This document shows, one piece after another, positions 33,180 to 40,712 of a DNA stretch of 40,712 bases; within the stretch, counting starts at the first letter, position 1; the number at the start of each line of letters is the position of its first letter. The notes beneath the pieces are model-generated. The model worked only from the letters and a program-made list of their open reading frames with translations, was not told the origin of the DNA and searched no databases. Source of the DNA: Bacteroidota bacterium (GTDB lineage Bacteria > Bacteroidota > Bacteroidia > AKYH767-A > OLB10); assembly GCA_947447155.1 (NCBI GenBank), contig CANFIN010000013.1, forward strand, positions 1-40,712, given 5' to 3'. The position numbers and the translations under genes were made by a program.

Positions 33180-34658
33180 ATGTTATCAGCATCAATATTA
33201 TTCCCCAATCAACTATTTGAAAACAACACTGCACTTTCACTGAATCGTGTTGTTTACTTAATTGAAGACGATTTGTTTTTTCAACAATATTCATTTCATA
33301 AAATAAAAATTGCTTATCACCGTGCCAGTATGAAATGGTATTGTGAATATTTAAAACAAAAAGGATACACAGTAATTTATATTGAAACAAAATCTAAAAA
33401 CTGTAACTTAGATATACTACTTCAAGAAATTGCAGAATCAGGTATTCAGACAATTTTCATTAACGATGTAAATGACTATTTGTTAAACAGACGTATTAAT
33501 CGATATTCAAAAAAACATTCTTTAAAAATTCAATGGTGCGACAATCCGAATTTCATTGTTACTAAAAACAATTCGGAAGACTTTTTAAAGTCGAAGAACA
33601 AGTTCCACCAAACTGATTTTTATATTCATTTCAGAAAACAGTTTTCAATTTTATTAGATAAAGAAAAACCTATAGGTGGCAAATGGACCTTTGATTCTGA
33701 GAACAGAAAAAAGATGCCAGCAGGAACTAACGTGTATCAATTACCGAAAATAAAAAGTTGTGAGTATATCGAAGAATCGCTAAAATATGCAAATACACAC
33801 TTCCCCAATAATCCTGGGAAAGCAGAATCTATTTTATATCCGATAACATTTGAAGAAAGTAAAAAATGGCTCGATACTTTTTTAAATGAACGCTTGAATA
33901 ATTATGGTATTTATCAAGATGCAATGGTTGAAGGAGAGTCGTTCTTATTTCACAGCATATTAACGCCAATGTTAAATGTCGGATTAATAAATCCTGATTA
34001 CATTTTAGATAGAACAATTGAAGAATTCAACAAAAGAAATTTACCAGTTAATTCAGTTGAAGGTTTTATCCGACAAATATTAGGCTGGCGTGAATTTATT
34101 CGCGTTGTGTATACGCACAAAGGAGTATTTCAGCGAACGAATAATCATTTTCAATATACAAGAAAAATTCCATCATCATTTTACAATGGAACAACCGGTA
34201 TAACACCTATTGATGATGTGATTAATAAAGTTAATGAGCATGGGTACGCACATCATATCGAGCGACTAATGATAGTGGGTAATTTTATGTTGCTATGTGA
34301 ATTTGATCCAGATGAAGTATACCGTTGGTTTATGGAATTATTTGTTGATGCGTATGACTGGGTAATGGTACCAAATGTATATGGCATGAGTCAGTATGCC
34401 GATGCAGGATTGATGAGTACAAAGCCTTACATCTCAGGATCTAATTACATATTAAAAATGAGCAACTATCCAAAAGGTCATTGGTGTGAGGTATGGGATG
34501 CGTTATATTGGTTGTTCATCATTAAACACAAAAACGCTTTTGCTAAAAATCCGCGTATGTCCATGATGGTTAGTTTAGCCAACAAACTACCAGAAGAAAA
34601 AATAGCGACTTATGAAAAAACTGCTTCGGAATGGTTTCGCAAAATAGATATAAAGTAA
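33180..34658 (+). CDS. Photolyase/cryptochrome of the bacterial FeS-BCP (PhrB-like) family, lacking the iron-sulfur cysteines
   Basis: The 492-aa protein begins with ASILFPNQLFENN, an alpha/beta antenna domain, as in PhrB-type (6-4) photolyases and related cryptochromes. The FAD domain contains EGFIRQILGWREFIRVVY, HGYAHHIERLMIVGNFMLL, DAYDWVMVPNVYGMSQYADAGLMSTKPYISGSNYI, all diagnostic for this family. Canonical members have four cysteines binding a 4Fe-4S cluster, two of them in a CKGC-type motif after MSxY. Here that segment reads MSNYPKGHWCE, and the cysteine expected before the YAHHI motif is also missing (GITPIDDVINKVNEHGYAHH). The protein therefore probably holds FAD but no cluster. Repair of UV lesions or a blue-light sensor role cannot be told apart from sequence. 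Two inverted repeats precede the gene, and a strong bidirectional terminator follows it. Confidence 0.9.
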   Translation: MLSASILFPNQLFENNTALSLNRVVYLIEDDLFFQQYSFHKIKIAYHRASMKWYCEYLKQKGYTVIYIETKSKNCNLDILLQEIAESGIQTIFINDVNDYLLNRRINRYSKKHSLKIQWCDNPNFIVTKNNSEDFLKSKNKFHQTDFYIHFRKQFSILLDKEKPIGGKWTFDSENRKKMPAGTNVYQLPKIKSCEYIEESLKYANTHFPNNPGKAESILYPITFEESKKWLDTFLNERLNNYGIYQDAMVEGESFLFHSILTPMLNVGLINPDYILDRTIEEFNKRNLPVNSVEGFIRQILGWREFIRVVYTHKGVFQRTNNHFQYTRKIPSSFYNGTTGITPIDDVINKVNEHGYAHHIERLMIVGNFMLLCEFDPDEVYRWFMELFVDAYDWVMVPNVYGMSQYADAGLMSTKPYISGSNYILKMSNYPKGHWCEVWDALYWLFIIKHKNAFAKNPRMSMMVSLANKLPEEKIATYEKTASEWFRKIDIK

Positions 34659-34684
34659 AAGGCTGCACTTTCATGCAGCCTTTT
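34657..34684. terminator. Bidirectional rho-independent terminator
   Basis: AAAAGGCTGCA-CTTTCA-TGCAGCCTTTT is an 11-bp perfect stem with A-run and T-run on either side. It sits between the convergent photolyase (+) and S46 peptidase (-) genes and can end both transcripts. Confidence 0.9.
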
Positions 34685-34704
34685 ACTTTAATGAGGTGTT
34701 GAAA

Positions 34705-36873
34705 TTATTTTATAATCTTCATTTCATTTAACAAATAACCTGCACCGCCGAATTTGTCCATGATAAATAACGTATAGCGAATATCTAAGGAAATTGTTCT
34801 TTGCAAATTAGCATCAAATCCAAAGTCACTTGCAATTGCTTCCCAGTTACCATCGAAAGCAGTTCCGATTAACTCTCCTCTACCATTAATTACAGGAGAT
34901 CCTGAATTGCCACCAGTAATATCATTATCTGTTAAGAAACAAGTATGTAATTCTCCATCCTTGTCAGCATACTGACCAAAGTCTTTAGCTTTTAGCAGGT
35001 CAACTAATTTCTTTGGTGCATCAAATTCAATATCGCCAGGAGTATATTTCTCTAGAATTCCTTTTGATGTAGTGAATTCTTTATAACTAACTGCATCTTT
35101 TGCATTGTACGGTAATACGCGACCGTAAGTAAGGCGCATTGTACCATTTGCATCAGGTGAGTATAATTTTTTGCTATCCATTTCTAACATTGCTGCCTGG
35201 AACAAACGATTTGCACGTCCAAGTTTATTATTGATATCCATTGTAATAGGACGCATTTCATTCATTTTATTCAAGTAAGCAGATGTGATTACATAAATCA
35301 TATCCTTATTCATTTTTTTTAATGAAGGATTAGCCAAGAAAGCTATCATTTTTTCTTTAGATGTCAAGAAAGATTTAGCATATAACTCAGTCGCCATCTT
35401 TGAATAATCCTTATTACACTTAACAGATATATCAACTAATTCTTTTGGAAGATTTGCATGATCCAAGTCTTCAGTCAAATGCATTAAAACAGTTGCTAAT
35501 ACTTTTATTTCAATTGGATCGAAATATTCTTTGTACTGTTCATCTAATTCTTTCGACATGTCTGCAGCAACTTTTTTGGCTTCTTCTGTCTTTGACTTAT
35601 CTTTTAGCAAAGCTTCTAACTTAGATAATCCCATAGCAAAAACCATAGGCTGAGAATTACTAATGCCGTCATCCATATAAACTTTGTACATTCCGTATTT
35701 GTCTAATTGAGCATAAGCCTGATCATATAAACTGAACATCTCATTATAAAGTGCGCCCTTATTATTAGCGGCAATCCAAGCTTTTAATTTATCTTCTTCT
35801 GCTTTTCTTTTCTCAAACAAATGCTGTTGTGGAAGTGCTGTCGATTCACCCATGAACTTCTTCCAATAATTACTCAATCCTGCGAATTTATCGGCATACA
35901 TTAATTTAATTTTTGGATCAGCATGCATAAACTCTTCATATACATCTAACACGTCGCGACGAACTTTAACACGCATTGGTCTTTCTTTAGAAGAATAATA
36001 TTTTATTCCCTGGCTATAAGTATAGCGTTGTGTTCTGCCAGGATAACCCATGATCATAGCAAAATCTTCAGGATTTTTACCTTGTAAATTAACAGGAAAA
36101 AAATGCTGAGGTGTATAAGGCTTATTGCTAGTATTATAATCAGATGGTTTATTTTCTGCGTTCACATAAATACGAAACATACTAAAGTCACATGTATGAC
36201 GAGGCCACATCCAGTTATCTGTTTCGCCACCAAATTTTCCAATATTTTCTGGAGGAGTTCCAACCAAGCGAATGTCTTTGTAAACTACATAGTACATTGC
36301 TAGATATTTATTTCCTGCGTAGAAAGGAACTACATCAACAACATAATTATCCTTATCGACACCAAGTCCCTCTTTCAATGATGCTTGTAATTTAGTAAGC
36401 TTATCTGCTACAGCTTTAGCACGTGATGTTTCATCCATTGTAAGACTAATACTATCTAAAATTTTTGATGTAACATCTTCTACTTTTGCTAACAAGCCGA
36501 TATTAAAATTTGCTTTTCTTTCTTCAGCTTTATTTTTTGCCCAAAAACCATTTGCAAGAATATTATCTTCATTGGTACTTAGTTCCTGTATAGATCCGTA
36601 ACCACAATGATGATTAGTTAAGAACAACCCTTCACCACTAATTATTTCGCCTGTACAAAACATTCTGTTTTGTTTAGTCATTAAACGCACAACCGCATCC
36701 TTTGCACATGCTTTATTGATATTATAAATATCATCTGCTGTTAGTTTTAATCCACGCGCCTGCATACTATCCTGCAATTGCTGAATCATAATAAGAGGCC
36801 ACATACCTTCGTCGGCCCGAAGTTGCCCTGTTAAAAGAAAAAATCCTAAGAATAGTACTGCTATCTTTTTCAT
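34705..36873 (-). CDS. S46 family dipeptidyl peptidase (DPP7-like)
   Basis: A 722-aa exported serine exopeptidase that releases dipeptides from the N-terminus of peptides, probably periplasmic. The signal peptide is FLGFFLLTGQLRA; EGMWPLIMI follows, the usual mature start of S46 enzymes. The catalytic triad is in place: LTNHHCGYG (H89), WMWPRHTCDFSMFR (Asp) and GGNSGSPV (S657). The residue 18 positions after the serine, which is Gly673 in DPP7 and Arg673 in DPP11 of Porphyromonas, is glycine (FDGNWEA), so a hydrophobic P1 preference (DPP7-like) is more likely than Asp/Glu (DPP11). It starts 22 nt after the PNGase-F-like gene and is almost certainly co-transcribed with it. There is no T9SS domain. 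Confidence 0.95.
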   Translation of the reverse strand: MKKIAVLFLGFFLLTGQLRADEGMWPLIMIQQLQDSMQARGLKLTADDIYNINKACAKDAVVRLMTKQNRMFCTGEIISGEGLFLTNHHCGYGSIQELSTNEDNILANGFWAKNKAEERKANFNIGLLAKVEDVTSKILDSISLTMDETSRAKAVADKLTKLQASLKEGLGVDKDNYVVDVVPFYAGNKYLAMYYVVYKDIRLVGTPPENIGKFGGETDNWMWPRHTCDFSMFRIYVNAENKPSDYNTSNKPYTPQHFFPVNLQGKNPEDFAMIMGYPGRTQRYTYSQGIKYYSSKERPMRVKVRRDVLDVYEEFMHADPKIKLMYADKFAGLSNYWKKFMGESTALPQQHLFEKRKAEEDKLKAWIAANNKGALYNEMFSLYDQAYAQLDKYGMYKVYMDDGISNSQPMVFAMGLSKLEALLKDKSKTEEAKKVAADMSKELDEQYKEYFDPIEIKVLATVLMHLTEDLDHANLPKELVDISVKCNKDYSKMATELYAKSFLTSKEKMIAFLANPSLKKMNKDMIYVITSAYLNKMNEMRPITMDINNKLGRANRLFQAAMLEMDSKKLYSPDANGTMRLTYGRVLPYNAKDAVSYKEFTTSKGILEKYTPGDIEFDAPKKLVDLLKAKDFGQYADKDGELHTCFLTDNDITGGNSGSPVINGRGELIGTAFDGNWEAIASDFGFDANLQRTISLDIRYTLFIMDKFGGAGYLLNEMKIIK

Positions 36874-36895
36874 ACTGTTTTTAATTTTATTGATT

Positions 36896-39800
36896 CTATT
36901 TTTTAATGATTAATTTTTTTGTCATTTGTTGATTTCCAGAAACTAAACGCACGAAGTAAACTCCATTGCTAAATTCAGACATATCGACTACTTTATTACC
37001 TGCCGTTACATTTTCATCTTTACTAGAATAGATTATTTTTCCCATCATATCTAGTACATCAATTGAAGCATCCGTACGATTCATTAAATTATAATCGATA
37101 TACACCAACGACTCTGAAGGATTTGGATAAACATTTAAGTTGGTAGTATTAGTTAAAATAAATTCATCTTGACCAGTTGCAATTCCAACTGTAAACTGTT
37201 TATAAGCCTGTCCCCCAAAATCTGAATTGAAATTATACATTACATTTCCCATTGTGTTTTTAAAACGAACATATCCGTTTCCTTGTGCTGTATTGGCCCA
37301 CCACGAAAGTCCATCTTCGCCTGCATCTAATAATTCAAATCGATAACAACCGTTTGGTAAATTAAGAGTATCGTTATAATATGTATTAGCCGAAAGATTG
37401 CTTCTTGAAAGGATGATGTTTCCATTTTCATCTTTCACAGTATAACTATTTTCTGAAGGAGCACTATTAGTTTTTAATTCAATTACAAATTGCGATGGAG
37501 TTGAACTTGGATAAACAAAATTTGTGCGCATCGTATCGTTATGTGCATACTGATCTTGTACACCATTTGGATTACTCACATACGCATAGAATTTTGTTGC
37601 TCCACCAATCCAATTAAAGTTTGGCAGATTCAACGTAGTAGTTTGCATAAAAGGTAAAGTGCCTGTCCAATTATATACTGTTGGAGTAGCACCTTGCAAG
37701 CCATATGTAATAGTAGCAGAAGTAAGTGTAGTTGATCCGGTATTTTTTATAATAATAGTAGGCGAGGAACAAACAGGATTTTTACGCATCCACATTTGAT
37801 TTGTAGTTGGAGCTAAAATATCATTGATTGCTACATCATTGCTAAAGTTAGGTGCGCCATAACTCACAAGCTGATCTTCAATTTGGTAATAATCCCAACC
37901 CGATGTTTGCGTATATGCCTGCACGTTATGATCTAATGAGAATGATGTTCCTGGGGTTATAAAATCAGAAATTTCCCAATCATACGTCCATACCTCAGCA
38001 CCCGGACACCAGTTAGAGCGATCGTACACCCATGTACCTCCTTGCGGATATAAAGGATTGTAGTCGCAGTTATCTCTCCAAACTAATTTTGCATAACGTT
38101 GAACCCCGTTTACTTTGTAATAATGGCTCTTTGGACAAAACTCTGCACAGTTACTTGGTGTATCCATGCCATGTCCTGTAACGCGTGACTTCCATCTTCC
38201 TTGCACTGCATTTGGTGCTAAGCTAACTGTTAATGCTGGCAAATGATTATCGATTGGATCGCTAGCTACACCATAATTAAAATTACCATTCCATAAATTT
38301 TGAATTCCTAATACATTTCGTGGAGGCGTTCCTTCAATAAATAAAAATTTCACATCTAATAATTCCTGCCAATTACCTGCAGCCATATCCACGCTATCAC
38401 GCAGTAACGTTCGGTAGTCACTCACATCAAAAGTCCATGTCCACCCACTACCTAAACTTAATCCGTTTCCATAAGGAGTGATATATCTACCCATCTCATA
38501 TCTTATTGTGTTAGGAGAATAAGTATAGTAAGTATAAACCTGTTGATTTATTGTTCCATCCGCAGGAGTCAATGTTGAGTCGATCATTTGACCTTGCGGC
38601 GTGTAAATAAAATTAGTGTATGAAAGCGGCCATACTACCATCGTATCAGTAGGCACTCCAATATTATTTATTGTATCCAAATATGCTACAATTTGTGTTG
38701 GTGGGTTCATCACTGAATCTAAAACAAATACAGAATCTAACTGTGAGGCATATACGCCCTGTTCAAATGTCAAGTTAGGCCGTAATGTTGTTTCTGTCCA
38801 TGCATAATTAATTTCGGCAGAGCTCTTAAGCGGATTATCAGCCCCGAGACTAAAGTAAGCAGGTCCATGATTCAATGGAGAGGCATCTGCGGCTGTAAAA
38901 TAATTGCCATCATCAAAATGATAATAGGCTACAAGGTTATTATAATAAGGATGTGACGAATCAATTTTCTTATTCATAAATTGCTGAATAGTTGCCTGTG
39001 ATAAATCAACATTAAACACTGCAAACTCATCTATTCTTCCATCATATGACAATGACCCGTTCCAAGTTCCTTTTGCAATTCGGAATTTATCAATTCCATT
39101 CATCAACTTTGTTTTACCTGCAGTTGTAAAAAATGTGGTTCCATTCAAATAAATTTTCATTGCACCCGTAGCACAATTTTTAGTGAATGTCCAATAATTC
39201 CACTGCCCTTTTATCTGAGTTGCTGTTGCAGCTTTTGATATGCGGTCATAGCTAGAACCATCTGTTCCAGCATCCCAGTAAACTTTTGAATCAGACCATG
39301 GCGTATGCGAATTTATTACGCGATTACCCGAAACACCAACAGCTTCGAAAGTTGTACCATCCATTGGTTGCAAAGCAGGATCTCCATAAGCCCAGAAAGA
39401 AACCGTTATAAAAGAATCGATTGCTGCCAAATCAGGATTAACAGGAACTTCTACGTAAGAAGCATAATGAGTTTTAAGCGCACGATCGTTAGATGCGTTG
39501 GTTACACCCGACTTAAATGTAGTTATATTTGATGTAACAATATTATCTACACCCGTATTGGCATTATCAAAAGATACTTCAATAATCAAGTTTGATACAC
39601 CATCCCAGTAAAAAGAATTTGTTAATTGAATATTCCTCCAACCTGCTGTATTAGGTAAGAAATTATGTGCTTTATTATAGACTGTAGTAAATCCAATCGG
39701 ACTTGTTGTTGCAGCTGTTAAAGTATCTGCTGTAACCGATTTCATACGAATTGTCAGTTTATTGAATGACGAACCTATTGATTGCAAAAAGAAGTTTAAT

Positions 39801-40339
39801 CCGGTGATGTTACCAGCACCCATACCCGCGGCCGTTAGTTCTGATGCGCGCCACAAATATTGCGACTTCGAAATGTTATTAGATGTTCCGAAAGGATGAT
39901 TTGAATTAGTAGTACCTGGAGCAACACTATATGTGTTTAAAGAAGTTGTTGTAAGGTGATTTATAAAATAATCCCAATGCGTATTATGTGTATAGGTAGG
40001 TGCATTCGAATAAGTATACGAAGAAAAATTACCTCCATTCACCAAATACAAATTTTGATTATGAATAGTGCTATCAATTAATCCTGTGTGCTTATAAACA
40101 TAAGTATTAGTTAAATAATCCCATTCTCCGCACTCTGGGAATTGTGCAGGATTACATTTCAAAGTATAAAGCATTATTATTTTTTCGACATTCATTGTGT
40201 CTGAAGGAAACACAAACCACGCTCGCTGGGGAGAATTAAAAGTAAATGCCTGTACAACGGTTGTATCGCCTGCACCAGCAAACATTTTAGAAACACCAAC
40301 AAAAAATAGAATTGCTACAATGAGTAATTTCTTTTTCAT
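36896..40339 (-). CDS. Giant secreted PNGase F-type glycoamidase homologue with inserted lectin-like domains and T9SS sorting domain
   Basis: This is an 1147-aa secreted protein; residues 1-23 are a signal peptide. The PNGase F catalytic core is present but split. Residues about 30-85 hold KCNPAQFPECGEWDYLTNTYVY (D74 aligns with catalytic Asp60). After an insertion of about 525 residues the core resumes with RYEMGRYITPYG (613) and runs to about 800. NCAEFCPKSH gives E733, aligning with Glu206, and DRSNWCPG gives R774 and W777, aligning with Arg248 and Trp251. Three disulfide pairs are conserved (C62-C70, C731-C735, C758-C778). The insertion contains a beta-rich domain (about 118-290) and a LamG-like lectin domain (about 305-455). 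The C-terminus (LNVYPNPSESLVYID...KKLIIKK) is a T9SS type A sorting domain. It probably removes N-glycans from glycoproteins outside the cell, though the Glu118 equivalent was not found. Confidence 0.88.
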   Translation of the reverse strand: MKKKLLIVAILFFVGVSKMFAGAGDTTVVQAFTFNSPQRAWFVFPSDTMNVEKIIMLYTLKCNPAQFPECGEWDYLTNTYVYKHTGLIDSTIHNQNLYLVNGGNFSSYTYSNAPTYTHNTHWDYFINHLTTTSLNTYSVAPGTTNSNHPFGTSNNISKSQYLWRASELTAAGMGAGNITGLNFFLQSIGSSFNKLTIRMKSVTADTLTAATTSPIGFTTVYNKAHNFLPNTAGWRNIQLTNSFYWDGVSNLIIEVSFDNANTGVDNIVTSNITTFKSGVTNASNDRALKTHYASYVEVPVNPDLAAIDSFITVSFWAYGDPALQPMDGTTFEAVGVSGNRVINSHTPWSDSKVYWDAGTDGSSYDRISKAATATQIKGQWNYWTFTKNCATGAMKIYLNGTTFFTTAGKTKLMNGIDKFRIAKGTWNGSLSYDGRIDEFAVFNVDLSQATIQQFMNKKIDSSHPYYNNLVAYYHFDDGNYFTAADASPLNHGPAYFSLGADNPLKSSAEINYAWTETTLRPNLTFEQGVYASQLDSVFVLDSVMNPPTQIVAYLDTINNIGVPTDTMVVWPLSYTNFIYTPQGQMIDSTLTPADGTINQQVYTYYTYSPNTIRYEMGRYITPYGNGLSLGSGWTWTFDVSDYRTLLRDSVDMAAGNWQELLDVKFLFIEGTPPRNVLGIQNLWNGNFNYGVASDPIDNHLPALTVSLAPNAVQGRWKSRVTGHGMDTPSNCAEFCPKSHYYKVNGVQRYAKLVWRDNCDYNPLYPQGGTWVYDRSNWCPGAEVWTYDWEISDFITPGTSFSLDHNVQAYTQTSGWDYYQIEDQLVSYGAPNFSNDVAINDILAPTTNQMWMRKNPVCSSPTIIIKNTGSTTLTSATITYGLQGATPTVYNWTGTLPFMQTTTLNLPNFNWIGGATKFYAYVSNPNGVQDQYAHNDTMRTNFVYPSSTPSQFVIELKTNSAPSENSYTVKDENGNIILSRSNLSANTYYNDTLNLPNGCYRFELLDAGEDGLSWWANTAQGNGYVRFKNTMGNVMYNFNSDFGGQAYKQFTVGIATGQDEFILTNTTNLNVYPNPSESLVYIDYNLMNRTDASIDVLDMMGKIIYSSKDENVTAGNKVVDMSEFSNGVYFVRLVSGNQQMTKKLIIKK

Positions 40340-40411
40340 AAACTTTGATTTTGTGGATTTAAATATAGTTACTACAAATTAGATTCGATTTGTTTTTACA
40401 TTAAAAAGAGA

Positions 40412-40437
40412 AAGCGTACTCAAAAAAGAATACGCCT
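40412..40437 (-). terminator. Rho-independent terminator of the infB transcript
   Basis: On the minus strand AAGGCGTATTC-TTTTTT-GAGTACGCTT forms a stem (one G-T pair) followed by TCTCTTTTT, 28 nt after the infB stop. Confidence 0.75.
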
Positions 40438-40464
40438 TATCTTTATTTTACCCAACACTCATGA

Positions 40465-40712
40465 TTATGCAAGTGTTCTCTTAATTGCTACATTTTCATA
40501 CCCCTCAATAATATCACCTTCCATAATGCCATTAAAGTTATTGATATTTAATCCGCACTCCATACCTGCCTGAACTTCTTTCGCATCATCTTTAAATCGT
40601 TTTAACGATGCAAGTTCACCACTATGAACTACAATGCCATCACGAATAATTCTGATTTTAGTATTTCTATTTATTTTTCCTTCTAACACCATACATCCTG
40701 CAATCGTACCCA
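40465..40712 (-). CDS. infB: Translation initiation factor IF-2, C-terminal fragment
   Basis: The open frame runs to the window edge (codons before the track ATG read GTIAGC). The sequence [25 protein letters not shown], then [37 protein letters not shown], is the C-terminal beta-barrel domain of IF-2, which binds the formyl-methionyl end of the initiator tRNA. Only the last 82 residues lie in this window; the GTPase domain is outside. The track start at 40692 is an internal methionine, not the gene start. A terminator follows, so the downstream PNGase-like gene is a separate transcription unit. Confidence 0.97.
   Translation of the reverse strand, partial: GTIAGCMVLEGKINRNTKIRIIRDGIVVHSGELASLKRFKDDAKEVQAGMECGLNINNFNGIMEGDIIEGYENVAIKRTLA

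Noticed and set aside
30732-34658. A complete defence island around the Pycsar-like effector
   Set aside because: The neighbours (SPOR/TonB-like, DUF421, photolyase) are ordinary cellular genes and no cyclase, nuclease, toxin-antitoxin or mobile-element gene is present.
12070-40464. tRNA or small structured RNA genes in intergenic gaps
   Set aside because: No cloverleaf, TTCRANTC arm or recognisable riboswitch core was seen in any gap; gaps are short and AT-rich.

Overview
The window is AT-rich DNA from a member of the Bacteroidota, probably a Flavobacteriia/Chitinophagia/Cytophagia-type environmental bacterium. The evidence is: several secreted proteins ending in type IX secretion (T9SS) C-terminal sorting domains; a complete alternative complex III (actABCDEF) followed by aa3 oxidase genes; promoter -7 boxes of the TAnnTTTG type used by the Bacteroidota primary sigma factor; and hardly any Shine-Dalgarno sequences. 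No tRNA, rRNA, CRISPR array, insertion sequence or phage gene was recognised by eye.

Layout. 1-3656 (-): 5' part of a very large secreted GEVED-domain protein that runs out of the window. 4015-8492 (+): pabB and tilS (overlapping by 4 nt), a deoxyhypusine-synthase-like gene, and a polyprenol-phosphate-mannose synthase-type glycosyltransferase. 8489-12069 (-): nhaA, mannose-1-phosphate guanylyltransferase, and a class I aminotransferase. 12265-13380 (+): an unrecognised membrane protein with a degenerate Hpt-like domain, followed by a cluster of palindromic REP-like repeats. 13576-19401: kynurenine 3-monooxygenase (-) and kynureninase (-), separated by two T9SS cargo genes (+), one of them a leucine-rich-repeat protein. 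19470-30731 (-): the respiratory operon actABCDEF-coxB-coxA, ending in a clear hairpin terminator. 30955-34658: a SPOR/TonB-like fusion (+), a DUF421 protein (-), a stand-alone Pycsar-effector-like (DUF5706-type) membrane protein (+), and a photolyase/cryptochrome of the bacterial FeS-BCP family that lacks the iron-sulfur cysteines (+). 34705-40339 (-): a two-gene unit of a giant PNGase F-type secreted glycoamidase homologue and an S46 dipeptidyl peptidase. 40465-40712 (-): the C-terminus of infB.

How the genes work together. The act/cox operon carries electrons from menaquinol to oxygen. The PNGase-F-like protein and the S46 peptidase fit a route for deglycosylating and trimming extracellular glycoproteins. 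ManC and the DPM1-like glycosyltransferase are two consecutive steps of mannosyl donor supply. Kmo and KynU are consecutive steps of tryptophan/kynurenine breakdown, or of de novo NAD synthesis.

Most of the window is ordinary Bacteroidota genome, and I do not see a convincing complete new defence or mobile system. The most unusual items are the PNGase F homologue whose catalytic N-domain is split by about 525 inserted residues, the orphan Pycsar-like effector, the cluster-less FeS-BCP photolyase with paired inverted repeats upstream, a remnant T9SS tail after a cargo gene, and the covarying REP-like palindromes. All calls are by eye; no database search was run.
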